From Deltaproteobacteria bacterium (GTDB taxonomy: Bacteria; Desulfobacterota; Binatia; Binatales; Binataceae), in the NCBI GenBank assembly GCA_003135855.1, contig PNBD01000008.1:18072-67683 (forward strand): a stretch of 49,612 bases of DNA, written 5' to 3'. The translations under genes and the position numbers were made by a program. Positions 36,004 through 44,868 of this stretch are shown here, in pieces; position 1 is the stretch's first letter; every line of letters begins with the position of its first letter. The notes beneath the pieces are model-generated. The model was not told where the DNA came from. It did no database searches and was given only the letters and a program-made list of their open reading frames with translations.

Positions 36004-36756
36004 TCAGGGTTGGCCGAGGCCGCCGGCAGGACGCGTGCCTTGTTCCGACAGTCCGACTTGCGCGCGATGCCATCCGTCCTGGAACGCCGCGCTGCGCTCC
36101 TCGCCGCTGCCATGACCCGATGCGTGGCCGACGAAATCATCGCCGGTGAGTTGGTAGTAGCGCGTCACTTCCTCCGAATCGAGACGGCGGATACCGAGCC
36201 GCTCCATCGTATAGCCGGCAAATTGATCGGCTGCCAATTCTTTGTTCTTCCCGGGAACGGAGTCAGCAGAACTATCGAAGTCGGCGTGCGCGAGATGCCC
36301 GAGCTCGTGGGCGAAGATCGCGTACAGCATCGGCTTCAGCGCGTCCTCATCCTTGATATTCATCCATTGCTGCAGCAGCGAATCGAGATACTTGCCGTTG
36401 TAGAAAATGCATCCACCGGCGTGGGCGTGCGGCGAACCCGCCCTCGGCGATTCATAGACGGCAAAGGTGGTCCCCCACATATCGTTGAGCTGCGCGACGA
36501 TCGATTTGTACGGCTCACCCGCAGGTCGCGCCGGCTCTCCGCATGCCGACATCGCGCTGTCGGCTTTAGGCGCGGGCGCTGCGCTCGATTCGGCAGGTCC
36601 GCTATTCGTATGCCGCTCGATTACTTGCCAATCGTCTTGCGCGTAACTCGAAGGCATTACGGTAAGGATGACGAGCGCCGCCATCACAGCAGCCTGCGCA
36701 AAAACGAGCCGTTCCACTAGTTGGAAATCCTTCGACACGCGATCAATCGTATGCAA
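36004..36756 (-). CDS. M48-like zinc metallopeptidase, membrane-anchored or exported
   Basis: 250 residues. The zinc site HELGH (150-154) and a downstream Glu173 in the ELAAD motif fit gluzincin peptidases of the M48 type. An N-terminal hydrophobic stretch (about 17-39, ending SSYAQ) is a signal peptide or anchor. Domain size is small and the family is otherwise not clear. The start is TTG 36756; GTG 36738 would also keep the signal. The substrate is unknown. It stands alone between the ABC transporter and the D-aminoacylase-type gene. Confidence 0.75.
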   Translation of the reverse strand: MHTIDRVSKDFQLVERLVFAQAAVMAALVILTVMPSSYAQDDWQVIERHTNSGPAESSAAPAPKADSAMSACGEPARPAGEPYKSIVAQLNDMWGTTFAVYESPRAGSPHAHAGGCIFYNGKYLDSLLQQWMNIKDEDALKPMLYAIFAHELGHLAHADFDSSADSVPGKNKELAADQFAGYTMERLGIRRLDSEEVTRYYQLTGDDFVGHASGHGSGEERSAAFQDGWHRAQVGLSEQGTRPAGGLGQP

Positions 36757-36790
36757 GCCGGAGGTCGCTGTGTAGGGTGCGGGGACAGCG

Positions 36791-36840
36791 GAACAAAAGT
36801 CGGCGTCACGGATCGTGCTAGGTTGCCGATCCGTGACGCC
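36791..36840 (-). terminator. Strong hairpin terminator after the D-aminoacylase-type gene
   Basis: A perfect 14-bp stem (36802-36815 with 36827-36840, GGCGTCACGGATCG and its complement) has an 11-nt loop. On the minus strand it follows the stop of the gene at 36857 and is followed by GACTTTTGTT, a short T-run. It is therefore a likely intrinsic terminator that also insulates the metallopeptidase gene. Confidence 0.7.
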
Positions 36841-36856
36841 TTATGTGTGCGTTAAA

Positions 36857-38569
36857 TTATGCGCTCACGCCGTGACGCAAAACCTTGCCCGGATGCACGC
36901 CCGTGAATTGATCGTTTTCCCACGTGACCGCGCCGTTGACGATCACGTATTGATAGCCTTCGGCGCGCTGGATTCGACGCCACTCGTCACCCGGCAAATC
37001 GTGAACAATTTCGACCGGCAGTACCGCCAACTTGTCGAGATTGTAGATTACGATGTCGGCGGGAGCGCCTTCGCGCAGGAAGCCGCGATCCTTGAAGCCC
37101 GCGCAGAACGCCGGCAATCCCGACAAGCGCCAATGGATGTCCTCGAGCGAAATCCATTTCTGTTCGCGCGTAAAATTGACGATACCCTCGGTCGGGAAAC
37201 GGCCCGCCGTCAGGAATTTCGTATGCGCGCCGCCGTCGGACACGCCGAACGTCAGGTAAGGATAATCGATCAATTCCTTCATGCCCGCCGAATCGTGCGA
37301 GTTGGTGCCGGGCGCGAAGAATTCGGTCTTGAGATTCTCCGACACCGCGAGGTCGAGCATCGTGTCGACCGCATCTTTCTTCGTTTCGAGCATCGCGAGC
37401 CGTAGCGTCATGCCTTCGAGCCGCTTGTTCTCGGGACGATCGACCTGCGTGATGATGATCTCGTCAAAGTAATTGACGATCAGACTCTCGCGCGGCATCT
37501 GTGCTTTCAGCGCGGCGCGCCGACGCGGATCGCCCAGCTTCTCCGTGCGCTCTGCGATCGAACCGGTGGTGGCTTCGCGCCATGCATCCGAATCGTCGAA
37601 CAGGTTCCAGTCTTCGAACGTAAACGTTAGGCCGGCGTCGGTGGTCACGCCCTGTCCGTAAACTGGGAGCCCGCGCTCGCGGCATCGCTCGAGCCATCGC
37701 AGCGTGTTGCGATGCCGATGCGGGAAGCGATCGTTGGCGGCGACCGCTTCGAACATGATAGGACGCCCGCTGATTTCCGCGAGCTTCTCGAAATGTGCCG
37801 CATCGGCCTTGGGATCCCAGCTCGCGAGCGTCAGCTCCTGGAAGCCTTCGCCGCGATCGCCGAGCACCTTGGCCATCTCAAAGCACGTCTCGTCGTGCAT
37901 GATATCGGTATTCATCGGCGCGCCGTCGTAATCGCGCTGCACCGAACTCGGGCCATCGGGCTTCAGCCGCTGCGCCGACCATCCGCACGCGCCGGCGTCC
38001 ATCGCCTCGTTCAGGATGTGCCGCATCTTCGCGTGCTCATCGTCAGTCGGCATCCGGCCGGTCTTCGATTCGTCGATACCCATCACGTAGCCGAGCAGCG
38101 GATTCATCGGCACGTAGGGGAGCAGATTGATTCCCTTGGGGATAGTATCAAGCTTGTCGAGGAACTGCGGATAGCTTTCCCAATCGAACGGCATCGCGGC
38201 CTGCATCGAGCGCAGCGGAATCGCCTCGGTGCGTACCATCGTGAGCATCGCGCGCTCGGCCTCTTTCGGACGGACAGGAGCAAAGCCGAAGCCGCAATTT
38301 CCGATCACCACCGACGTGATTCCGTGGAATCCCGAAATCGTCAGATAGGGATCCCAGAAAATTTGCGCATCGTAATGAGTGTGCAGATCGATGAATCCCG
38401 GCGCGACGATCGAACCGCTCGCATCGACGACCCGCGCCGCTTCGTGCGGCCGGATCCGTCCAATCTTCGCAATCCTGCCGTTCTTGATCCCGATATCGCC
38501 GCGAAAACGCGGTGCGCGGGTGCCATCGATCACCATGCCGTTTTTAATGACGATATCGAATTCTGCCAT
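36857..38569 (-). CDS. N-acyl-D-amino-acid deacylase family amidohydrolase
   Basis: 570 residues from ATG 38569, which has a GGAGGAAGG site. Metal-binding His63 and His65 (DLHTHYDAQ), bridging-type Cys92 (GNCGFGFAPV) and the late Asp in SDGGAHTKF follow the D-aminoacylase pattern. The family hydrolyses N-acyl-D-amino acids or related amides in the cytoplasm. Many members annotated this way in soil bacteria have unknown substrates, so the exact reaction is open. A paralogue with the same key positions is at 45788-47515. Monocistronic, ending in a strong terminator. Confidence 0.87.
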   Translation of the reverse strand: MAEFDIVIKNGMVIDGTRAPRFRGDIGIKNGRIAKIGRIRPHEAARVVDASGSIVAPGFIDLHTHYDAQIFWDPYLTISGFHGITSVVIGNCGFGFAPVRPKEAERAMLTMVRTEAIPLRSMQAAMPFDWESYPQFLDKLDTIPKGINLLPYVPMNPLLGYVMGIDESKTGRMPTDDEHAKMRHILNEAMDAGACGWSAQRLKPDGPSSVQRDYDGAPMNTDIMHDETCFEMAKVLGDRGEGFQELTLASWDPKADAAHFEKLAEISGRPIMFEAVAANDRFPHRHRNTLRWLERCRERGLPVYGQGVTTDAGLTFTFEDWNLFDDSDAWREATTGSIAERTEKLGDPRRRAALKAQMPRESLIVNYFDEIIITQVDRPENKRLEGMTLRLAMLETKKDAVDTMLDLAVSENLKTEFFAPGTNSHDSAGMKELIDYPYLTFGVSDGGAHTKFLTAGRFPTEGIVNFTREQKWISLEDIHWRLSGLPAFCAGFKDRGFLREGAPADIVIYNLDKLAVLPVEIVHDLPGDEWRRIQRAEGYQYVIVNGAVTWENDQFTGVHPGKVLRHGVSA

Positions 38570-38831
38570 GGCCTTCCTCCGTCCCAACTCGAGCCGTTAG
38601 ATTGTCACTGGACCGCGATTAAACCGTTACCTTGCCTTACCTTGGCACCTGGCGAGTGAAAAATGCCGATGAATTGACGCTGCGTCGGTAATAGCGAAGC
38701 GGGTCATCTGCGCATCTCCGACGCTAGTAATCGAACCTTCAAAATGTCAAGCGTAAGGCGGATCGGCGGCCTGAAATGAAAGACCAGAATCACTTAATCA
38801 GTCAGCCAGGATTCTTTGGAGAATTGGTGCA

Positions 38832-39943
38832 ATGACGAAGCTTTACCGCGCGGAAGTGATCGGGTCGATGTTGCGGCCGCAGTACTTGAAAGAGGCGCGC
38901 AAGCGTTGGGAAGCGAAAGAAATTGGCACGCGCGCGTTCAAGCAAATCGAAGATCGCGCGGTGGACGAGATGATCGCACTGCAGGAGCGATGCGGCGTCG
39001 ACGTGGTCACCGACGGCGAAATGCGCCGAACGCATTTCATCGCACCGCTGACCGACGTGATTTCTGGGGTCAAGGAAATCCCCGCGTTTACTCGCGTCTG
39101 GCGCAAACCGCACGAGAAAAACGAGCAGCCCGAGGAGACCAATATCCAGGTGCAGTACGCGGTCGTCGAAAAAATCCATCGAACCCGCTCGCTCACCAAC
39201 GAAGAATTTGCTTACGCGCGCGGCCGTGCAAAAAAGCCGCTCAAGGTTACGCTGCCTAGTCCGCTGATGATGACGCTTCGATGGTCGCCGGAACATTCTC
39301 GCGACGCCTACCCCGATCCGTTCAGCTTGTTCATCGACGCCGCCGATATCGTGCGCCAGGAAGCGCGCGAGCTGGCTGCGCTCGGTTGCGAATATATCCA
39401 GCTTGATGCGCCCGAGCTCGGGATGCTCTGCGATCCGGAGCGTCGCAAGCAGGATTTTGCGGATCGCGCATGGATCCCGAGCGGCTGCTGACCGAAGGTA
39501 TCGACATCATAAATTCGGTCGCCAACGTTCCGGGCGTCAGCTTCGCGTTGCATCTCTGTCGCGGCAATAACAAGGGCTACTACGTCGGCGAGGGCGGTTA
39601 CGACGCGATCGCGAAACAGCTTTTCAAGCGCGCAGGTAATTTTTCGCGCCTGCTGCTCGAGTATGACGATTGGCGCTCCGGCTCATTCGAACCGTTGCGC
39701 GAAGTTCCGTCCGACATGGGCGTAGTGCTCGGGCTCATCTCGACCAAGCGCGCGCAACTGGAATCTGCCGATGAACTGGTTGCGCGAATCAAGGAAGCGA
39801 GCCGCTATTGTCCGCTCGAGCGAATGGCGCTTTCGACGCAATGCGGTTTCGGAACTGTCTGGGAGGGAAACCCGATCGCCGAGTCAGTGCAGGAAGGAAA
39901 GTTGAAGCTGGTGGCGAACGTCGCGCACCAAGTCTGGCACTGA
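38832..39943 (+). pseudogene. MetE-like methyltransferase, split by a frameshift
   Basis: Two overlapping frames (38832-39491, ending RAWIPSGC, and 39470-39943, starting MDPERLLTEG) together make one protein of about 370 residues of the cobalamin-independent methionine synthase II family. Part one carries GCEYIQLDAPEL; part two carries the zinc-binding HLCRGN and LSTQCGF motifs. The reading frame breaks between the codons for Arg (near 39467) and Met (39470); one missing base in GCGCATGG would explain it. Both parts are otherwise well conserved, so the break is recent or a sequencing error. Intact homologues transfer methyl groups to a thiol; the substrate here is unknown. Confidence 0.8.
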
Positions 39944-39954
39944 CAAATGTTCCA

Positions 39955-40734
39955 TCAGACGAATCTCACGTTGACGGAGCCAAGACGGTCATAGCGGGCG
40001 GTGATTGAATCGCCGGCGGCGACTTCGACTGCGCGGCACAATGCTCCCGGTATGATGATGCTGCCTGCCGTCAGCGTTTGGCCGAATTCCGCGAGCTTGT
40101 TCGCGAGCCATGCGACCGGCTCGGCAGGATGCCCGAGCACAGCCGCGCCGACACCTTCTTCGACTGCGATGCCATTTTTTTCGAGCTTCATCGCGACGCT
40201 CGCGAGGTCGTACTTCGACACTGGCGTCTTTGTCTCGCCCAACACGACGCGCGCCGACGATGCATTGTCGGCAATCGTATCGGCGAGCGTTATCTTCCAA
40301 TCGCGCAGGCGGGTGTCGATTATCTCGAGCGCCGGTGTCACGTACTCGGTCGCCGCAATTACGTTCGCGCGCGTGATGCCCGGACCGCGAAGCTCGCGCG
40401 ACAAAACAAATGCGATCTCCGGCTCGACTCGCGGCAGCATCAGGGCGCTTACGCGGCACTCGTCGCCGCTGCTCAGAACCATATCGTCGAACAGATGACC
40501 AAAATCAGGTTCGTTGACGCCGAACATTTTCTGCATCGCGATGCTAGTGAGGCCGACCTTGCGGCCGACGATTCGGCGTCCTGCGGCGACACGCCGCTCG
40601 ACGTTGATCATCTGGATGCGATACGCGTCGGCGGCCGACAGTCCGTTTTGTGCCGCGGGCGGATCGATCGCTTTACGTTCGCGCTCGGCGCTATTCAGGC
40701 GCTCCGCGATTTCGTTCAGCTTGGAATCTTCCAC
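39955..40734 (-). CDS. 2-keto-4-pentenoate hydratase (MhpD/BphH/HsaE family)
   Basis: 259 residues of the fumarylacetoacetate-hydrolase superfamily. The metal site residues are in RVEPEIAFVLSRELRG and the TPALEIIDTR segment; GRKVGLTS near 58 is typical. The enzyme hydrates 2-hydroxypenta-2,4-dienoate (or a substituted form) to 4-hydroxy-2-oxovalerate in meta-cleavage pathways. Start is GTG 40734 with a weak GGAAG site. It is the last gene of the dioxygenase operon, 16 bp after the hydrolase. The next pathway enzymes (aldolase and acylating aldehyde dehydrogenase) are not in the window. Confidence 0.88.
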   Translation of the reverse strand: MEDSKLNEIAERLNSAERERKAIDPPAAQNGLSAADAYRIQMINVERRVAAGRRIVGRKVGLTSIAMQKMFGVNEPDFGHLFDDMVLSSGDECRVSALMLPRVEPEIAFVLSRELRGPGITRANVIAATEYVTPALEIIDTRLRDWKITLADTIADNASSARVVLGETKTPVSKYDLASVAMKLEKNGIAVEEGVGAAVLGHPAEPVAWLANKLAEFGQTLTAGSIIIPGALCRAVEVAAGDSITARYDRLGSVNVRFV

Positions 40735-40750
40735 TTAGAATTCTTCCATT

Positions 40751-41590
40751 TCATTCGCCAGCCGACAGGAAATCGATCACCAGCCGATTGAACTCGGGCG
40801 CCTTTTCCCACTGCGCCCAATGACCACATTTGCCGAAAATGTGCAGGCGCACGTCGGGCATTTGATTCAGCATGATGAACGCGCCGTCGAGCGTGACCGT
40901 GCGATCGTCGCGTCCCCAGATGATCAGCGTTTTGTGGCGGACGTTGGCGAGCTTCTGCCATAGCGGTTCGATCGCAACTGGGCGGCTGCGCGACAACATC
41001 GGATTGGCAAGCAGATCGGGCTGGGTGCTGGCGGCGAATCGTTCCTTGATCAGTTCGTCGGTCAACTGCGAGCCGTCGTACACCATCACGTTGAGAAATG
41101 CGCGCAGCTTTTCCAGCGAAGGTCCGGGCGGCTCGTAGTAGCCGAGCAGATGCTTGATTCCTTCGGTCGGCTGCGGCGTGAAAATCGGCAAGCCGCCCGC
41201 CGCACCCATTAGCACTAGGCGTTCGGCGCGATCGGGATTGTCCAGCGCGAATTGCAGTGTGGTGCCGCCGCCCAGCGAATTGCCGACGAAACTCGCGCGC
41301 GGAATATCCAGCGCGTCCATCAGGTCGCGGATCGCTTTCGAGAGAAACGCGAACAAGCCGCCCTCGATCTTCGGCTTGTCACTCTGCGCGAAGCCCGGCA
41401 GGTCGGGCAGGATCACGCGGAAGCGTTCCGCGAAGGCATCGACGTTGCGGCGATAGTTGCTCCATCCGCCGGCGCCCGGGCCGCCGCCGTGAATCATGAT
41501 CAGTGCTGGACCGCGCCCGGCCTCGTGATAGTGGAGCTTCAGCGGACCTGCATGAATGAACTTGCTTGTGGCTTCCTGTGTGAGCGGCAT
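40751..41590 (-). CDS. Meta-cleavage-product hydrolase (BphD/HsaD/MhpC-like)
   Basis: 279 residues. The family motif HGGGPGAGGWSNYRRN (34-49) and the triad Ser105 (GNSLGGG), Asp229 (WGRDDRTV) and His257 (CGHWAQWE) are complete. Such C-C hydrolases split 2-hydroxy-6-oxo-dienoates into an acid and 2-hydroxypentadienoate. GGAGGTCGCT precedes ATG 41590. It lies between the dihydrodiol dehydrogenase and the hydratase, as in biphenyl and steroid degradation clusters. Which ring substrate it serves cannot be told. Confidence 0.92.
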   Translation of the reverse strand: MPLTQEATSKFIHAGPLKLHYHEAGRGPALIMIHGGGPGAGGWSNYRRNVDAFAERFRVILPDLPGFAQSDKPKIEGGLFAFLSKAIRDLMDALDIPRASFVGNSLGGGTTLQFALDNPDRAERLVLMGAAGGLPIFTPQPTEGIKHLLGYYEPPGPSLEKLRAFLNVMVYDGSQLTDELIKERFAASTQPDLLANPMLSRSRPVAIEPLWQKLANVRHKTLIIWGRDDRTVTLDGAFIMLNQMPDVRLHIFGKCGHWAQWEKAPEFNRLVIDFLSAGE

Positions 41591-41635
41591 AGCGACCTCC
41601 GAGTTGTTATCGATCAGCGATAGATTTTATTTGCG

Positions 41636-42451
41636 TTACAAATTGCGGCCGCCAGCCGCGTTATCACCGAATCCGCGAATGCCCATTCCGCCTTCGCAGA
41701 TGATCACGCCGCCGGTCGCGGTCGAGGAGTTTTCGGATGACGCCAGCAGGACGTACGAGCCGGTGTAGTCGCGTGGCTCGGGAAGTTTGCCTAGCGGCAG
41801 CCCACGCTCGATCATCTCCTTGAGCGGCACCGAGGCGATCGATCGTTCAGCCATCTGGAGCGAGCGCGGCCCGCGGAGGTCGGTGGGAATCGCTCCGGGC
41901 GCGACGCCATTGACGCGAATCTTGGGCGCGAGTTCATAAGCGAGTTGGCGAATCAATCCGACCACGGCGTGCTTCGACGCGGTATATAAAGGACCGCCGC
42001 CGCACGGATAGAAGCCGGCGTTCGAGACAGTATAGATGATGGAGCCGCGAGTCTTGGCTAGCTCGCGATAGCTGGCCTTGGCGCCGAGCAGATAGCCCTT
42101 CACGTTGACCCCGAACAATTCGTCGAATGCCTCGCCGATTCGATCACTGGGCAAGTCAACCAGCGAGGTGGAGAAATCCCAGATGCCTGCGTTGCCGACA
42201 AAACAATCGAGACGGCCGAAACGCTTCACCGTATCGGCGACAGCGCGCTCGTTATCGCCGAGAATCGTCACGTCGCCGATGATCGCGGCGGCATCCTTGC
42301 CGAGCTGCGTGGCCAACTCCTCGCTGCGTTCGCGCGAGCGATCGAGAAAGGCAACTCGTGCGCCTTCCTCGATGAACCGCTGAACTATCGCCCGTCCAAG
42401 TCCCGACGCACCGCCGGTCACCAGCGCTATCTTGCCTTCGAGCCATCCCAT
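41636..42451 (-). CDS. cis-Dihydrodiol dehydrogenase (BphB-like SDR)
   Basis: 271 residues. TGGASGLG at about 12-19, GNAGIWDF near 86-93, and the catalytic Ser143, Tyr156 and Lys160 match the biphenyl/naphthalene cis-dihydrodiol dehydrogenases almost position by position. It should oxidise the dioxygenase product to a catechol with NAD+. It lies 8 bp after the ferredoxin gene and 45 bp before the hydrolase. The product catechol would then need an extradiol dioxygenase, which is absent here. Confidence 0.92.
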   Translation of the reverse strand: MGWLEGKIALVTGGASGLGRAIVQRFIEEGARVAFLDRSRERSEELATQLGKDAAAIIGDVTILGDNERAVADTVKRFGRLDCFVGNAGIWDFSTSLVDLPSDRIGEAFDELFGVNVKGYLLGAKASYRELAKTRGSIIYTVSNAGFYPCGGGPLYTASKHAVVGLIRQLAYELAPKIRVNGVAPGAIPTDLRGPRSLQMAERSIASVPLKEMIERGLPLGKLPEPRDYTGSYVLLASSENSSTATGGVIICEGGMGIRGFGDNAAGGRNL

Positions 42452-42459
42452 TTCGGCTG

Positions 42460-42765
42460 CTACTCCATCTCGACCAGCACATCACCGGCTTCAACCTTTA
42501 ATGGATAGGTTCGAAGCGGGACGGTGGCCGGCAGTGAAAGGACCCTTCCAGTGCGCAGGCAGAAGCGCGCCTCGTGCAGTGCGCATACTATCTCGTCGCC
42601 CTCAACGTAGCCCTCTGACAGCGAGAATTTCGCGTGCGTACACGTATCGTCGGTAGCAAAGAACTCTTCACCCACGCGGAAAATCGCGATCGGATTCAGT
42701 CCTTTGATTTTGAGGCCGGACTGATCGGCGAGGTCGTCAACCCGACAGACTTTCTTCCATTGCAT
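42460..42765 (-). CDS. Rieske-type ferredoxin of the dioxygenase system
   Basis: 101 residues, the normal length of BphF/HcaC-like ferredoxins. The 2Fe-2S cluster ligands are Cys42, His44, Cys61 and His64 in CTHAKFSLSEGYVEG and CALHEARF. It carries electrons from an NADH-ferredoxin reductase to the oxygenase. The reductase gene is not in the window. It lies 16 bp after the beta subunit gene and 8 bp before the dihydrodiol dehydrogenase. Confidence 0.95.
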   Translation of the reverse strand: MQWKKVCRVDDLADQSGLKIKGLNPIAIFRVGEEFFATDDTCTHAKFSLSEGYVEGDEIVCALHEARFCLRTGRVLSLPATVPLRTYPLKVEAGDVLVEME

Positions 42766-42781
42766 CGAGGCGCTCTTATCC

Positions 42782-43345
42782 TTAGAAAAAGAAACTCAGG
42801 TTGCGTGCCTGCAGTATGGATTGATCGAGAATGATCGTGCGGCGCGCGATCTGAAAGCCGGCTGCGTTCTGAGCGCGGCGCAACACGTCATGACGCATCC
42901 CAACGAAGATCTCGACCTCGCGTTCGAGTCGCGAACGATAGAGCAGGTAGTAGCAATCGACCTCGTACTCATCGTTTGCGAGAGGCCGTAACACGACGTT
43001 GCTGACCATGTGGCGCGTGCGCGAGGGCGGATCCTCCGCCCACGCCATCCCGGTGTTGAGGCGACGGATACGCGTGGCGATCGACGCCTTGTCTTCGTCA
43101 AAGAACGCTGCTTCGTCAGCGGCAGAGAACTCCTTGTCAGCCTCGCGACGAAGCCGGTTGTAGCGCGTCGGCATGAAGTAGTGAAGGTCGCCGGCTAGCA
43201 GCTCGTACCATTCCTCGTAACGTCGCTCATCGAGCACCCGCGACTCATGATAGAGGAACTGCTCGATCTCCTGCTGGAGGTCCGGCGTAACGTGCTCAAG
43301 GCTGGCGCTTTGGGATTTTGACTGAGTGGCTACCGCGGCACTCAT
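42782..43345 (-). CDS. Ring-hydroxylating dioxygenase beta (small) subunit
   Basis: 187 residues from ATG 43345, which has GGAGGT upstream and overlaps the alpha-subunit stop (ATGA). Family features are EIEQFLYHESRVLDERRYEEW, LLAGDLHYFMPTR and the C-terminal LDQSILQARNLSFFF. It is a structural subunit of an alpha3beta3 oxygenase of the biphenyl/phenylpropionate type. The frame extends 11 codons upstream into the alpha gene, which is unlikely to be used. Confidence 0.93.
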   Translation of the reverse strand: MSAAVATQSKSQSASLEHVTPDLQQEIEQFLYHESRVLDERRYEEWYELLAGDLHYFMPTRYNRLRREADKEFSAADEAAFFDEDKASIATRIRRLNTGMAWAEDPPSRTRHMVSNVVLRPLANDEYEVDCYYLLYRSRLEREVEIFVGMRHDVLRRAQNAAGFQIARRTIILDQSILQARNLSFFF

Positions 43346-44661
43346 GCGCTTACCTCCGTGGAGATCATCTCCGCCCACCGGCGATAGAAGCCGCGCGCCG
43401 CTTCTTCGCCATAGACGTTGTTGATTGTTCCAGGGAACTTAGGATGGTCGGTTTGCGCGTGACCTAGTCCCATTCCTAAGTTGAGCTTGGAACGCCGGGC
43501 CTTGTAGCCGCGCAGAACTTTTTGGATCTCCAGCCAGTTCTCACCGTCGTCCTGCTCGAAGATGCCGCCGGCGCTGAAGGTGCGAAGCACACCCAGGCGG
43601 ACTGCCTCCTTGACCTCGGGTGGTGAGTCGCGCTCGACCAGCGCCCAAGCCCATACTTCGATTTCACCGGGTCCGCGCGGATGCCACACACGGAGCGTCT
43701 GAATTCCCGGCAGGAATGAGAAGGTCGGGAACACGGTCATGTGCCCGCCGAAGATCTCCGAGCCGCGCGGTTCGCCGAGACGCTTGACGGCTTCGACGCG
43801 CCCAGGCCCTTCGAACCATGCTGAAGCCACGGGTCCGTTGATATTCTGACCGGTGCCCATGGTCTCGGTGAAGAAGCCGGTGCCATGACCGCCACTCGAG
43901 CTGAACTGTTTTCCGATCATAGGCAGGCGGCCCAGCGCTGGATCGATTCCTTCTGGTAGTTGCGCAATCAGCGCTGACAGATGACTGAAGTCGGCGTGAT
44001 ACATATCCGAACAGAACTGCTCGGCGGCAAATTTCCAGTTACACTTCAGCACCCATCGATGCATTCCGCCGATAACCTCGGTACCGCCCGCGCTCCGATC
44101 GAAGTAACCGTCCATGTACCACAGCATGTCGCCCAGGTAGTCGCGGAATGACGCAGCGTCTTCATGCCAATTGCCGAACACAAGGCCGTGGTAAGTCTCG
44201 ACTCGCGGCACCGGCTGCGGATTCCACTGACTCTTGTCGACTTCACAGCGATAGCCGTCTTCCTCATGAGGAATTGCGATCAGCTTGCCGCCGATGTCGT
44301 AGCTCCAGCCGTGATAAGAGCAGGTGAAAGCGCGTGCGTTGCCGCCGTCGGCGCGGCAGATGCGCATCCCACGATGCCGGCATTGGTTGAGAAAGGCGCG
44401 AATCGAGCCGTCCTTCTGCCTGACTACCAACACGGGATCCTCGGCCATATAAGTGGCGAAGAAATCGCCCGGCTTCTTTAGCTGACTCTCGTGACACAGG
44501 TAGAGCCATGAGCGATCGAACACGCGCTCGAGTTCCAGCTCATAGATAGCCTGATCCTGGTAGATTCGCGGATCGAGCCGGCCGGCCTTCTCGTCGACCA
44601 ACCCGCGCAGCTCCTCATGAGTCAGTTGATGTTTGCCATTGGTTGTCGAAGCAGTTTTCAT
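43342..44661 (-). CDS. Ring-hydroxylating dioxygenase alpha (large) subunit
   Basis: 439 residues from ATG 44661 (GGAGGGC upstream). The Rieske centre uses Cys94, His96, Cys114 and His117 (CRHRGMRIC and CSYHGWSYD). The catalytic iron is held by His222 and His227 (MYHADFSHLS) and an Asp in FEQDDGENW (371 or 372). It adds dioxygen across an aromatic ring bond to give a cis-dihydrodiol. The natural substrate is not determined; the closest pattern is the biphenyl/phenylpropionate/naphthalene class. First gene of a six-gene operon, with a promoter and palindrome just upstream. Confidence 0.95.
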   Translation of the reverse strand: MKTASTTNGKHQLTHEELRGLVDEKAGRLDPRIYQDQAIYELELERVFDRSWLYLCHESQLKKPGDFFATYMAEDPVLVVRQKDGSIRAFLNQCRHRGMRICRADGGNARAFTCSYHGWSYDIGGKLIAIPHEEDGYRCEVDKSQWNPQPVPRVETYHGLVFGNWHEDAASFRDYLGDMLWYMDGYFDRSAGGTEVIGGMHRWVLKCNWKFAAEQFCSDMYHADFSHLSALIAQLPEGIDPALGRLPMIGKQFSSSGGHGTGFFTETMGTGQNINGPVASAWFEGPGRVEAVKRLGEPRGSEIFGGHMTVFPTFSFLPGIQTLRVWHPRGPGEIEVWAWALVERDSPPEVKEAVRLGVLRTFSAGGIFEQDDGENWLEIQKVLRGYKARRSKLNLGMGLGHAQTDHPKFPGTINNVYGEEAARGFYRRWAEMISTEVSA

Positions 44662-44707
44662 CGATGCCCTCCAGCAGAACGCACGAGCGCGCGACCAGCG
44701 TTCCACC

Positions 44708-44742
44708 TTCATAGCTGCTCGGAATGTTTCAGGTCAAACATT
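44708..44742 (-). promoter_or_regulatory. Dioxygenase operon promoter with overlapping operator palindrome
   Basis: On the minus strand TTGACC (44732-44737) and TATGAA (44708-44713) are 18 bp apart. A perfect 7-bp inverted repeat, AATGTTT-N6-AAACATT (44723-44742), covers the -35. A bound regulator would block the promoter, as TetR- or GntR-type repressors do. The start point would be about 40 bp before ATG 44661. No regulator gene is nearby. Promoter function is inference; the palindrome is exact. Confidence 0.55.
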
Positions 44743-44868
44743 GCAAGAGTCCGAAACGCGATCGAGTTCAAGCGGGGAAACGGGAGGTCAGTATCGCGTA
44801 TTGACTCTTTCTTTAGCTCCTTTCCCGTCGCCCGAATTTGTGCCATTTTCGCGCGCAAGGAGGAGCTT

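Noticed and set aside
37712-38659. 315-codon plus-strand open frame opposite the D-aminoacylase-type gene
   Set aside because: No motif and shadow-like composition.
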